A stretch of 64,000 nucleotides of DNA from NCBI RefSeq assembly GCF_001949145.1, contig NW_019091471.1, positions 1-64,000 of the forward strand. The letters are read 5' to 3'. The stretch comes from Acanthaster planci. Taxonomy: Eukaryota; Echinodermata; Asteroidea; Valvatida; Acanthasteridae. Positions 23,665 through 36,500 of this stretch are shown one piece after another; within the stretch, counting starts at the first letter, position 1, and every line of letters begins with the position of its first letter. The notes beneath the pieces are model-generated. The model ran no database searches. It was not told where the DNA came from and saw nothing but the letters and a program-made list of their open reading frames with translations. A program made the position numbers and the translations under genes.

Positions 23665-25300
23665 AAATAGCTGAAGATACACTGAGCAACAACCCCCCCG
23701 GAAAGCGAGAGATTAAGCTATCCAGTGTGTCATGCCATTCAGTCAGTTGGCAATTCTTGGGTTGTGTTTAACTCGGCCGAAGGCATCTATACATTGTTGG
23801 ATTTGGTTCAACGTGAGCGATTGATTCACTGCAACTCCTCATGACAGCCATGTGGCAGTGACTTGTGAGAACCACATAAATATTCATGAGATTGAAATGA
23901 TTTTGTGTGCATATTCAGAGAAAATTATCTGAAGTTCCAATAATGTGCATGAGAACATTAATGCAGGTGCCATCTTAATCCTGATCAAAAATCTCCCAAA
24001 TGGGAGATAGCTTCAGAAAGCTTGAACGTAGCCGGAAAAGCATATGCTCACTGAGCACTGAAAACAATTGCTAAGAAAGGGTAGCTAGGTTAATTGAAGT
24101 TAGTGAACAATCAAGGTGTTAATTGTTTGTGTTGAGTATTTGACATCTTCTGTTGCTGCTGCATGAATGAGGTGTCTACAACTTTAATATGAAAAGTCTG
24201 TGACACCAATCTAGTAGAATATACACACAGTTTTCAGGGTGGCAGACCCTTTATCCTTCTTAAGCGCGACCCAGCATTCCTAAATCCAAGTGAAAATGAG
24301 CAATTTTGATGTTTACAATCACCTACTGTCAATTTTCACCATCCAGGATAATCCAAAATAAAAGAATAACGAATCAACTGCAGAATGCCTTGCTAGTAAT
24401 GGGAAATAAAAGTTGTGGAATTGTATTTTTTAGGTTTCCGTGAAATGCAAGTTGCCACTACTTGTTTATTTGAAGCAAAGCAGTAAATGGTTGACTTCGC
24501 GTCGGAAAAAGATTTGGCTGCTGCGGTTTGCTATCTATTGCCATCCTGAAGGTTCATAATCAGATGGAGGTCAGTGATACCTACATTCCCACACCCCCCA
24601 CTTCAGAAAGCGATCTGTTGCTAGGAAACCAGCCCAATTTGCTTCCCAGTTTACGGGCACCTGGGATCTTGCAGAACTTCAAAGCGTGCAGCCACTTCTT
24701 CATTGATAGTCAACCCCTAATTCCTCCACCCCTTTAATTTTTTTCTTTTTAAAGATGGTCAAATTTAATCTCAGAGTGTTGACCGAGTGGATTATATTTA
24801 CTGAAACCATATTTGCATTTCCCTGGAAGTCTTTGGCCAATGTGGGCCCTGCTGGTTCTGGTCTGTGCCTGATATTTATTGTAGGGCAAGATCAAGTTTG
24901 TAAAGGGTCATTTTGAGTCACAAAGTGTGTAAAATTTCATGCATAAACATCGGCCTGAAGAGTGTAATTTGGTAAGTAAGTTGGTCTTCTAATTACGTGA
25001 AATTCATGTGAAAGGTCTGTGGTTCATAACCAACAGTTTTATTTTATATGTATGTTGTGGTTCTAGACAAACATGGGGACGGTGTTACATAAAAATTGAC
25101 CAATTATTTGTGGTTATTTATTGATCTTTAAATTTTTAACCAGACAGATTTTGAAGAATTAAACAATCTTAGGTTAATATCAGTTTTTTAAATATTTTAT
25201 TTATTCTTTAAATTTTTTGGGCATTAAGGGTCCTATCCACCCCAAGTAAAATATTTGTTTTTCTTTGTGAAGTCACAGGCACTAACAAAATGCCCATGGC
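23665..25300. other. Intergenic DNA with one X-box-like site
   Basis: No gene is recognised. The only distinct feature I note is the X-box-like site at 24617. Confidence 0.4.
24617..24630. promoter_or_regulatory. X-box-like site
   Basis: GTTGCTAGGAAACC on the + strand, which is GGTTTCCTAGCAAC on the minus strand. The identical 14-mer occurs on the + strand at 56761-56774. Confidence 0.45.
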
Positions 25301-25739
25301 AGTTAGGGGCCATCCAGACTTTTCAACATTTTCACGGTCGTACAAAGCATACAAAGGGTGGAGGGGGTCGTAGGCTGCATACGACTTTTCAGGTCCTGTA
25401 AAATGTTGATTTTTTAGTAGTATTTTTCATTTGTACAAAAAACATGAAAAATCAAGACAAAACAAGCATTACATGTAATCACCAGTCATGCAATGAGAGC
25501 TGGCTCCGATGGAGAGTAAATCCGCAAGGTTCACATGCATTGTGCATGTACATGTACTGTCCATGCACCACACTTTCCAACAATGTAGTGCCTGCAGGAG
25601 TTAGTCGATATTTCAGGATACCGATAGAAAAATGTTGATACGCTGTAAATACTGCCTTGGGTGAGGGAGGCGGCCTTGAAAAATAGTACTCTGGGTACCA
25701 CTGTGAAAATGTTGAAAACTTGGGACGACCCCTTACCTA
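25301..25739. mobile_element. Non-autonomous DNA transposon with ~37-bp terminal inverted repeats
   Basis: The left end AGGGGCCATCCAGACTTTTC, then AACATTTTCAC, is inverted at the right end as GTGAAAATGTTGAAAACTTG, then GGACGACCCCTT. The 440-bp interior has no transposase frame. An inner sub-palindrome (GTCGTAC...GTCGTAGG...CATACGAC) lies at about 25330-25390. A target-site duplication is not clear. Confidence 0.75.
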
Positions 25740-28009
25740 CAGAATGGTTCATGTTCACAGCCACATGTCACGAAGAATGGAGAAATTTATGCAGGCTGTT
25801 TTATAGTAGGATTTGATGTTAAGGTTGGCAAGACTGCTCCTATGGGACTTAGTAGTTGGCAGATTAAACCCCAAGTGCTTAGAACTCATAGCCACTTACC
25901 TAACCCAATTCTTTATGACATTAAATGTTGTGCAAACCTGCCCTCCAGTCAGGTTCCCGTAAAATTGTCTCCAACTACATAATGTGTTTTCAACGTGTGT
26001 ACTGTGGTTATAGCACAAGATACCTAAACATGTGGAACTCCCTCTCTGTCCATCCACCTGCTACTTCATGTGGAATCAGTTGTTGAAGTTCCTTGTTTAA
26101 TAGCCACATGTCAAGTTGGGGCACTTAGACCGTAACCCTCTAGGGTGTATGTAAAACAGTATTGAAATCAGAGGATTTGGGACTGTTAGGGATTTATAAG
26201 ACAGAATTGTTCATGTAGTACAAGTACTCGGAATGAAGTCTGAAGTATCACACTTCTTTGCATGTTATCATATCTTTGTGCTCTGTGTTCCATCCAAGCT
26301 GAACCATTTGTCAGTTTCGTGGACCTGCCGAACACAGAGGCATGCTTTATCACAGACGATATCTGCTTGGTTGTTACAACACAAGTCAGAATATCCAGCC
26401 ATTTCTTTTGCTTCTTCATGAGATTTGTTCCCTGCAGATATTTGAAATTTGGTTCTTGTTGTAATGGTGGCTATTAATTAACCCTTCGTGTTTTCAATGT
26501 TCATGGCTATAAGCATGGAGGAAGGAAGACGTAAGGATGCCTTTCAGACACAGAATATTAGGGTAAAATTTATGTGCATTTGCCCACAAGCCCTTTGGGG
26601 ATGAGGCAGAGAAATTGCTCCATCCATTACCATTTTGAGGCCTGGAGCTCTTCAAGAGCCTTGAAATTTGCACGCCACCAAGGGAGCAAGGGGTTGTTAA
26701 TAATGTTACCGTACGTTTATAATCAAAATATTGACTTCTCAAGCTGTACTCTCTGAGAAATTATGCAGTTTCTTTATTGCCAACAGAGGGCTCAGTTGGC
26801 TGGTTTTGATGCTTGCCCTTGACACTGAAGTGGAAATTGAACTGGTTCATATAGCCTTGCAGGAGCACTACCTCTCATGTTGGACAGTGTGAACAACTGA
26901 AAAAAAATGAAAAGAACAACTAAGAAAATTAATTAATGAGAAGGTCTGCTGTTGAACTGAAGTTATTGACTGAGCACAGGCTGTAGAATCATCGCCTGAG
27001 TTATGCCATTCATCCTTCATCACTTAACGTAACTACAGAGGGGGGCGGGGTGCTGGGGGGTGCCCATGCTCCCTTGGGTGCTCCCCCCCCCATTTGAAAT
27101 GTGTGAATAATCTCCAATGAGTTTATGTAGGCCAGTTTTAGTTTTTGGATTAGGAAGTGAGCATTTTATCTGTTTTGATGGCTTTTCTTTACAGTCAGTA
27201 TGTGCTTTGTGGACGATCCTTGAGCAACAGAGACCAAGTCGATTACCTCCCCAGCTTTCTTTAGTTTGTTAATCTTGTGATAGTTGCCACAGCAACGGCT
27301 GCTCAAGCCAGATTATTGGCTATGTAATTGTATTCTTCAGCAGCACCACGAGTTGCCTTCGGGGCCCAAATCGAAGTCGTGGGAAATTAAGGTCAGCCTC
27401 TTCTCTCTTTTTTTTCTGAGGGAAAGGAGGACTGAGGAGGAGACGCCTGGCAATCTTGAAGGCAAAAAACAATTTGACGAGGGTTTTCCCTTCTTCCATC
27501 CGGAAGAGCCTGTGTGATTTTGGGCGATAGAAATTCTGCCCTGATTAGATGATGTGCCGGGCTTCTGGCCCGCTCTTACGCTCCGATGGGAAGGAGGCAA
27601 CCTTGAGTGCAAAATGGAGAGGAAAAAAGATGCAGATAAAGGGGAGAAGTTCTATTTATCCAGCCACGCCGACAAAATGTGAGGCACCCTGTAATGTTCG
27701 CCTCCAAGGTCCGAATGACTCATTTTAAATATCTTTTCTCCTCTTTTCCCCTACTTTTTAGAGACCTCAGTGCTTTGAAGCAGAAATCAGAAGAGCAAAG
27801 CATGTTTACATAGCTCAAATCAGTTATGTGGTTAGGATGTCACAGAAATGTTATCTGATGTGTCATTTTGGTTTTAGATTTCCCCGAACATTCAGCACAT
27901 AAGTTTAAAGTGTAGTCAATTCTGCGGCAGGAAAAGTCCAAGAGTTTGTTCCATGGAAGAAATATTTTTGTTTGCCCATCGCAGCCAACACTGGAGTCAT
28001 GGCCTAAAG
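25740..28009. other. Intergenic DNA with a candidate regulatory island at 27283-27720
   Basis: No exon is recognised. The part from 27283 to about 27720 is GC-richer than its surroundings and begins with an X-box-like palindrome. A CSL/Su(H)-type site, CGTGGGAA, lies at 27378-27385. An enhancer is possible but unproven. Confidence 0.35.
27283..27296. promoter_or_regulatory. X-box-like palindrome
   Basis: GTTGCCACAGCAAC has two inverted half-sites of the RFX X-box type (GTTGCC and the inverse GCAAC) with a two-base spacer. Confidence 0.5.
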
Positions 28010-28210
28010 TTAGCCCAGGGATGGCTAGACCAGGCTGAAAAAGGTTGGCCCAAGCCCTGCTTGCCACAGCTGGCTCAACTCTAGCCAACTTTGGGCCGAC
28101 TGCTGCAGGAACTGGTCCAGGTCAGTTATGGCTCACCCGGGCCAGATCTCGGACAGATGTAGTATGTCAGTTGTGGCCCAGAGCTGGCAGCTGGTTGGCC
28201 CAGAGCTGGT
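28010..28210. repeat. GGCCCA-rich minisatellite, block 1
   Basis: Degenerate units around GTTGGCCCAGAGCTGG are repeated with variable spacing (GGTTGGCCCAAGCCCTGC, ACTTTGGGCCGACTGC, GTGGCCCAGAGCTGGCAGC, GGTTGGCCCAGAGCTGG). Any reading as protein is incidental. Confidence 0.7.
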
Positions 28211-28570
28211 TCATATCATTTCATCTTAGTTACTTAAGAGTGCCGACAATATGAAGAGGCAACAGAATTTCTCAATGTTTGGCCTTCTAACATTTCTTGC
28301 AGATCTATGTCCACCCAATTCAAACACTATTTCAGTAGCCATTGATGATTGCTTTAAGTAACTTTGGTTTGCTTGGACACTGATCCCAAATCGCGAAAAG
28401 AAGACAATTTTAGACCTGAAATAATGTTTACTCTGTGAAATGAAAACATAAATGTGGTACAATTTTAGGTGGTGATTCCTAAGTTTTATGGTCATATAGC
28501 TCCATTTTTTAAAGGGTAGGGAGATGATTCCACCCCCCTTCCATCCCTTTCTTACTGTCTACTTATGCCT
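28211..28570. other. Spacer between two minisatellite blocks
   Basis: About 360 bp of AT-rich sequence unlike the flanking blocks. It may have been inserted into a once continuous array. No coding or transposon signature is seen. Confidence 0.4.
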
Positions 28571-28740
28571 GGAGTGGACTGGCCCAACCCTGACCCAAAG
28601 CTGGTACCAGCTTATATGGTATATTAAACAATGCCAGCAGTGGGTCATCAATGGTCCAGGGCACAGCTGAGCCAACCCCTCCCTGCTGGATCATCCCAAC
28701 TCTGGGCTATGCCTGGGCCGACAGTTTGGTGTTTGCTGGG
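28571..28740. repeat. GGCCCA-rich minisatellite, block 2
   Basis: Further degenerate copies of the same family (GGACTGGCCCAACCCTGACC, GCTGAGCCAACCCCTCCC, CTCTGGGCTATGCCTGGGCC). The likeness to block 1 suggests one ancestral array. Confidence 0.6.
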
Positions 28741-30639
28741 TTGTGTGTGTTATAAAAATACAGAATTGGGTTTGGAAGTTTGTAAATGTCAGTGTTAGCT
28801 GAGGATGTCAAGGCACGTCTTTGTGTGTTCTCCTTTTAGTGAACTGAAGAGGGTGAGATTTCATTACTTAATATGTAATGCCTAGATATGTTTCTTTTGT
28901 TCGTGAAATAATTTCTGATATCGGAACTGCCCCAAACCACTCCTGAGATAAGAATTCAGCAGACATAATTTTTGACTGTCGTCTTCAAGAGAAAAGGGAG
29001 TATAGCCCTAGTTTCTGAAATTGACCTAAGAGGCATGTAAACTTTTTCATTATATTTTTCAGTCAAATTTAACATGAAAAACAAATCTCCAGACAGTGTC
29101 TCCCAATGTTTGCCTGGTCAGTACACATTTGACATTTTGTAAACTGAGCCATCCGCACGTGCTGGTTTGAATCAAACCGGTCCCATGTAGTCAGTGGATA
29201 GTCACGACACTCATGGAAGTTATCATCTAGCTGTACGTCATCTTGAGTTCATTGTAGGAGAAAAGATGGCTACCCATTGGTTTAACTGAATGAGGGACCT
29301 TCTGCACATGCACACATACGTCTACTTTGGTTGTTTTTGTGTGCCATTTAAAATACTGTGTGCCATTTTTTCTTTTTTTTAAAAACTCTTTTCTAAGGGT
29401 TGAGTTTCATTTGAAGTTGTGAAAATAATATCAGACTTGGGGTGAAAGATGTTCTTCTGACAAACAGATACCGTTAATCATGACACCAGATTAACATATT
29501 ACTCGGGCAGATATAACTTACATTGAAAAAAAATCTGTTTAAAAAGTTCCTTTTTTGCGCAGTGCAAAGCCCGTTGGAAACCTTAGAGATTAGTTGAACA
29601 AATTGTCACAACAGCTCGTCTCAAAGTCCCCAGAGAAAGGTGATTAGTTAGGAGTCTTTCAATCTTGCGAGTGTGGTTTTGTCAATGCTGTGGTAATATG
29701 ACAGCCCAGACACGCAAATCTTCCACGTGTCTGGAGTGACCAATGAAGCAGCGACTCCAAGCCATCTCGTTTGACAGTAAAACTGCCGCCTCATCTCCCT
29801 AAAATACTAAATGACATCGTATTCCGCCCCTTCCTCTCTAACTGCCTCTCCCTTCTCTGGTCCTTTTTTTCTTAACCTTTCTCCATTTTTGCCTTCAGCT
29901 TGTACTTCAACCATCCAGAAAGATAAAAAAAAAAACCACAACCTGAACGCAAGGGTAGGGCGAACCGGTGCGGGTTAAAGTCGCAGAAAATGCCTCGATT
30001 GCATGCTCGGTTGGGCAACCGAAGAATAGCAATGGGGGGCCCTGGGGAGAAGCAATTTGTACATTGCTTTTGATTGACTTGTCGATAATTGGAAACGGGG
30101 GAATAGTTGGAAAGTGCAGGACCGCATGTAGTTGGGAGAGAGCGCAGAGGGAGGGGAGGTGAGTTGGGAAAGACAAGGGAAGAGATGCACAGACAGAAGG
30201 ACACACGGACATGGTAACAGACCGAACGACAGACTAGGTGGGGCCGAAAGCACTTTCACAGTATGTAGAGCCATATTGATTTCAATGGGGATTAAAAATT
30301 CTGTAGCTCTGATACTTTCAGTAAACATTTTAGTAATGATAGAACAGTGATTTATGTGTTCATTTGCCTTGGGGGATGGATACTGTTAAGGTTTGTAGAA
30401 ACACACCGTGTCCAAATTAGTAGATATCCATAGTAAAAAGCTGCACACAGTGGCGTACCAAGGATTATCAACAGGGGGATTCAAAATGCATTTTTTTTTA
30501 TATATGAGTTTATGATTTTGTAAGTATTTATTGGTAAAGACAGATGTATCTTTTTGTTTGTTTTTTGCTGTCTGCAGTTGATGTTACTCTGTTTTAGCAC
30601 AAAAAGACGATGTTGAAAATGTTGCTTAAACATGGAGAT
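28741..30639. other. Intergenic DNA, nothing recognised
   Basis: Overlapping short open frames on the minus strand at 29872-30328 are Ser/Pro-rich and arise from a purine-rich + strand. I do not support a gene here. Confidence 0.4.
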
Positions 30640-31360
30640 TGAAATAGAATTCACAAATAAGAGAGGATAAAGTTGCACTTGGAGAAGCAAGAAAAATCAC
30701 AGAGGAAAGAGATGGGGCACCAGCCTGAAAAGCAATGTAGTCAGATTGCAAGGAACAAGACAAATGGCAAAAAGAAAAGCATTGCAGTGGATGAGGTAAT
30801 CAAAAAGTTCAATTCAACTCAAATGAAAGTGGCTTGAAATTAAAGAGAATGAGAAAATTATAAGGACTGAAAAGAAAGAAGAAAAACATGAGACTGGAGG
30901 AAGAGGCTAAGATGCTGGAACTTGATGGGTTGGGAAGAAATAAGAGTGCACAGCGTCCTGTAAAGGAGCAAGACACAATGGCGGGAACAAGAAGGTCAAA
31001 AGGAAAAACAACACCAAATTAACTCGCGGGAGGAAATCAGACAGGAGTGAGGACAGTTGGCATCAGCAGAAAAGGAGTTAGTACAATGAACACCAATCAG
31101 CAAAAACAGCAGGAGTGAGACCAAGACAAGATGAAGACAGTAGGAGCCTGTAGTAGTGATAACAAATGATGAAAGAACAGCAGGAGGCCTGCGTCTTGGG
31201 TTTGCCTTCACTGTTGGCTTTTCGTCTTGGCTGTTGTTTGCATTTTACATTCTTCTTGCCTTTTTCATCTGAATTATCTCTGTATTCCCCTAACCTGGGA
31301 AAATGAAGGAAGAGACAAGAAGTTAATGAAGGAAGAAAAAAGATTTAAGCAAAGAATGGA
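30640..31360 (+). other. Purine-rich tract
   Basis: The + strand is dominated by A and G for most of 30640-31160 and again at 31300-31360. All three frames are interrupted by stops. A 44-codon frame starting near 30888 reads like charged coiled-coil sequence (MRLEEEAKMLELDGLGRNKS) but this is what purine-rich DNA tends to encode. I regard it as low-complexity DNA or a decayed repeat. Confidence 0.45.
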
Positions 31361-33337
31361 AAGTACTAGCTGTAAATTACCTTGTTTCTTTAAATGAAAC
31401 TTCAAAACGTGATCTTTATTTTAAATCATGTATTATTGCAATGATCGGTCTTTATTTCTGATGAACTCAGAAGTGCCTCTTTTGCTCAAGAAGATACTCC
31501 TAAAATCTCTGCGGCCCCTTCCAGATGCCAAGGTGATTGGAAATAGGAAAATCTAATATTTTCACCATGAGTGGCTTCCTTGCGTAAACACAGCTGGATT
31601 GAATAAAACATGAGCAAAATAAAACGGCTGGAAAAAGAAAAACTTGCATGAAAACAAAATTCAAGCACGGTTGAGTTGATGCCCTCTTGCGGCCCTTTAG
31701 TCAAATGGGCTGGGTAGGTCGCATGGCAGGATCTTGACCGGCAGTGAAGGTCTTACCATCTCAAAGATTTGATCATGGTTGGGAGGGAGGTGACAACATG
31801 AAGGAGTCGACAGGACAGATCTGGACGTGCAGCGTAGGGGTTTTGCTTGGTCTCTCTCTCTCCCTCTCTAAAGTGATGCTACTGACTGGATCGCATCGGA
31901 TTATGGTAATTGAGGCTCCATCTTCCCTTGGCAATGACTTTCCAAGAGGTATGCCGACCTTGACAAGCCTCGAGATGCGATCAGGCAGGGATGCAGGATC
32001 GTTGAAGCCCCCCGTCTAAGTGGCAGGCACGTATCCGGTCTTTGTCAGTCTGGACAGGCACGATCATAATTGCCATCCTGTGCCACTCTACTGTTTCCCC
32101 TTTTTTTTGTTAAGTGTGTGTCCATCAGCTATGTACATGTATAAACCTTTTTGAAATAATCACATACTTGTGCAGAATGAATTCATTCTTTCAGTCTTCA
32201 TCTGCATTTTCATATCATGGTCAGTCTCACCTGTGATGTTTTCCTTTTGTTTCTTTACTTGTGAAAAAAGGAGCTATTGGAAAGTCTGTATAAAGTCAGA
32301 TATGCTGATATTTTATTGGCTAATTACTTCTTGCATCACAAGCCTCAGGTTTAATACCTGTCCTGCAACAAGATGTACATGCACAATTATATGTACCAGA
32401 AAATCACTTGATACACCCCAGCAATAGTGTGTTCTCATATCTAAAAGTTGAGTTAAAATGTACCAAATACTTCAAAAAAAAATCACTGCATCTGTTCCAA
32501 CTCTGATTTTAGCTTGCATTGGGTGTACACATAGGACCCTTTTGGATGAATCATTGCACGATGACTCTGGAACAAATTTTGGAACAGATTTTTCTCCTTG
32601 CCTCCCCCCCACATGATTGCAAGGGTTTTATTGGTGGATACAAAGGGCCCCCCAAAAATGAAAATTTATTTTGTTATAATGATTAAAAAAAAATTGGGGG
32701 TTGGACTGTATCACGGTTCTTCTTCCCGATCACATGTGAAAAGCCCAAAGATATAACCTCACACCACAGAAAGGCTGGAAAAGGTTACATAAAAATATAT
32801 ATATTTTTTTTTTGGCTTCACCCCACCTAACACTTGGTTCTGGATCCACTCTTGCACATTTTTTAAGGTTCAGCTCATGTGAATTCATGACTACATCATT
32901 GTTCACAGATGTATTTTTTTTTTCATTGTTATATTCGACATTATATCTTCAGCGCCTTCTCCCCAGTGCACAGAATGCCCTCCTCAGGAAGGAACAAAAT
33001 TGCCCCTTCCCCAAGAAACGATGGGTAATATGCATGATTTCCATCCGATTGGATGTGAAGTCAGTAACCTCTACGACATGTGAGACTTAACCGCATGATT
33101 GATCCAAAACTGTAGAATAGCTGATGAAGAAAAGGCCTGATTGGTCATTCTTACACCCAAATAGGACCTACCACATCAGCTTGGGTCATTCCACAGAGTC
33201 ATCCTCTTTAGAGTTTCCACCAAGGGAGCTCAAACCTCCAAAGGATACATTCCCCAGCATTCAATACAGTGAACTCAATGGCTGTAACCCCCGTTTTAAA
33301 ATTCAGTTCCATTGGAAATGCATTTTGTAAGGGAGTG
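31361..33337. other. Intergenic DNA, nothing recognised
   Basis: The stretch 31680-32060 is GC-richer with an open frame of 91 codons that I do not recognise. The remainder is AT-rich with poly-T/A tracts near 32690 and 32800. Confidence 0.4.
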
Positions 33338-33545
33338 AATTTGGTTCAGTGGTTACTTCTCTTGCCTTTCACCTCTGCAACCTGCGTTTGAATCCTTCCA
33401 ACAGCAGATGTGTGGATTGGGTTTTCAGATTTTATATTCCCTGAATACTTCTTTTACATCCCTAAAACTGAGCATTTTTAGGGCCTCCTCTCTTTCAGTT
33501 TGTCCTTCCTCTTTTACCAATGAACTGCGCTGGAAAAAACAGTGA
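33338..33545 (+). mobile_element. tRNA-derived SINE copy B
   Basis: The A-box-like TTGGTTCAGTGGTTAC at 33341 and B-box-like GCGTTTGAATCC at 33384-33395 are about 45 bp apart, as in a tRNA promoter. The body TGTGGATTGGGTTTTCAG matches the other copies. It is the best preserved RNA polymerase III head of the three. Confidence 0.7.
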
Positions 33546-36500
33546 GAAAATACGTGTGGGCTATCCATGATGAATGTAAAATAAGTACTGTAGTAGAAAC
33601 AATTTCCTTAACTTCAGAGAGATCAGTCTAGGGGTCCCTTTTGATAGCAAGTTTATTCCATCTTTAGGTTTTTATTCATAGAGATGATCCTTAAAAAGTA
33701 ATGTGTTATGAAGAAAGTCATATTTGAAGTAATTAATCATTCATCATAGCAAAAGAATCCAGCTCCACCTAAACAGTATAATGAGGGAAAAAAGCGTGAA
33801 CATGCCATGAGATATTTCACCTCGAAAACCCTGAAGCTCCTGGTCTTTAATTCCCCCTCCCTTTCATGAGTCCATCCTTCACACTGCCTTCACTTACGTT
33901 TGTGATGCATTCTCTCCCCTGGAAAGTATCACAGTGAAAATCTCTTTTTTTTTTTGGGCTCAAATGAATTGTTTGCAAAGCCTGCCTGCACCGGATGTTA
34001 TCCCTTCTTTCTGAGATGGCAAGGTCACATGTCTTGGCTGCCTTGACTTTTTGCACTTTATTGGGTGAAACAGTCGGCCGTCGAACCCTTGATAAGTGCA
34101 GTTTCATCAGTACAAAACAGGAAAAAAATTACAGTTATGTTGACTGATCAGTTTGGCGTACGTGTATGTGTGTAGGACTTGGTTACTGATACGAAAGTAC
34201 ATTCATGTGAAAATTCTCAGTACGGTTGATTTTCCTGCATTTGTTTTTTTATATATACTTCAATTAATTCTACCGTGTTTAATGCACTTTCTCCAGAAAA
34301 GGGATGTGAGTAACCTTTTGTATTTCCAGTATGTCACAACATAGACATCGGGAGGGGGGCTTCACTACACCCACAGAAACAACTGACAAATTAAAACATG
34401 GGGAGAATAGAAATGAAAAGTGACTGAAATAACAGGAAACCGTGATAAAAATCACTAAAATGCTCAAACAGTCCCGTAAAGTTCTCCCTTTTGGTACTGA
34501 TGAGAGCCTGCTCCCTGGAAAATATTCTGGCAATGCCAATGCTTAGACGCATCCTCACTGCAGACATCTTGGGATAGTCTTTGACTTCTCATCTATTAAT
34601 TGTTATCAGACTTTCTACTTTTCTTGTAGCCCATTCAGGTAGCTTAATCCCCCCCCTCATTTGACTACGTGTTGTGATAAATGTTGTACGGTGCTAAAAA
34701 CTGGATCTCATCCTCGAAATGGATAGGGTTGTAGTTACGTCAGTCTGATTAAGTCCCAGCGTAAGTCACTGCCAGTCCATCACAAGTAATTTGGTCTCAA
34801 GTTAGATCACAAGTTACTGAACTTTGGCACAAGTATTCCGTTGTTGTCACTTATCCTGTCACTTGTAAAAGGACTTGTGGCTGGACTTGTGTGATAGACA
34901 ATGGTGCTGCAAAATGCCCTTAGATTTCAAGTCTATAAGATTTTGGATGCATTCTGTAATCCCCATGACATGTCCCTCTTGTTTCAAGGAGGGGAGGGGG
35001 AAGATAACTATTATAGGGTCGTAATGAGAGTCAGTATTGATTCAGTGTTGTTACCAACTTTATTCAAAAGAACAACCGAGAAGGTTGCAATAGAATTGTA
35101 AGCTACTGTTGACTGAATTGGAGAATGAAAAGCAGACTATTATAATAATACTTGAAACCGAGGATCTGTACAGTGATGCAGGACTTATACACAGAAACAG
35201 GAAGTACAGTAGTTAAAAATGAAGATTCTGAATGCTAAATTCACTAAAAGAAATAAATGCAAAATAATTCAAGTGATTGTGCAGAAAAGGCGACACTACC
35301 CTGGCATCTTTCCAGGGCTTGCCAGCTGATAATTCCAACCCCTATGTATAGCTTTAAGCCCCACAATTGACTGGCAATATTTCTATCCCCTTAGAAGATA
35401 TTGATGCTTTTTCAGGAGCTACATGTATATATAGATAAAGATGGAGTGATTTCAAGAAGCTTCCTCTTCTTTGAAAGTCAATTATTGACCTGTTCTTTAA
35501 AAAGTGCAGTTTCGATTGGAATAGATTGGGTGCACTGACCTTAACACTCAGACTGTCCAATATGTGTACATCTTGCATTGAAGCAGACAGAGCGTATGTT
35601 TAAGCAATTTGTTAAACAGAGAGGTAAAAATTTAGTGCAAGCACCAAACAAATGACTTGCTTGTTTACATGTCAAGTGTTAAAACTATAGACTGCTTGGT
35701 TACTTGGTGCATGTGTACATTACCAGCAGAGTTACTACTTGATGATAACAAAATCTTACAGTTTTTGTAAAAGTACGGGGCAACTTGAGGTGTTAACCTT
35801 ATTTTTTAAAAATCGAATATAAGTGTACAGTGTCAAAATGACATGTATGGGACATGTAGGAAAGGAAAGATGCAAAATTGGAAGACTGAAAATAGTTAAA
35901 CAGGCTGAAAAGTGTGTTGGAAATGGGACAACAAATGTGCATATAGGCAGATTTTTCAGTTAAAATATGCATGTGGTGCACACACATGGGGTACTTTGGT
36001 GGGCTGTTTCTTTTTTTTTTACCTGTAATTGGCAATGCATTGTCAGTGCATTTGGCATGGTTTGGGGAAAATAAAGCAATAACAACGGTCAAACGATAGA
36101 TCACAGTGATTGCAAAAATTGTTTATGACAAGTGAGTCGGGAGAATTGTGCCAGTGCATGGTACCTTTGAAAAGGGGCTAGGGAGGAGGGCTGGTCATCG
36201 AATCTAAACAACAGTGCTTTCATGGTGAGTACATAACCTGGCTACTTATTTTAGGAGCTTTTGTTGGCCACTGTTGAATGTTAATATATCCATGTATATG
36301 AAAAGATTGCTGTGGGTCATCCACTCTGTGTTCTCCCCTTTGTTCCTCTCTCCTCATTTGTCTCCTGTTCCATGGGGGAGGTGATTTTTATTGAGGAGTG
36401 GTTGAGGGATATGCTTGTTAGCTCCTGACCAGCAAAATAAGGGGGAAGAAATGTCTCCCCCCCACCAGAACCCGCATTGAGGAAATAATGAGGCAAGTGA

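Noticed and set aside
29872-30328. Three overlapping minus-strand Ser/Pro/Leu-rich frames
   Set aside because: All arise from the same purine-rich + strand; overlapping frames with the same bias indicate composition, not a gene.
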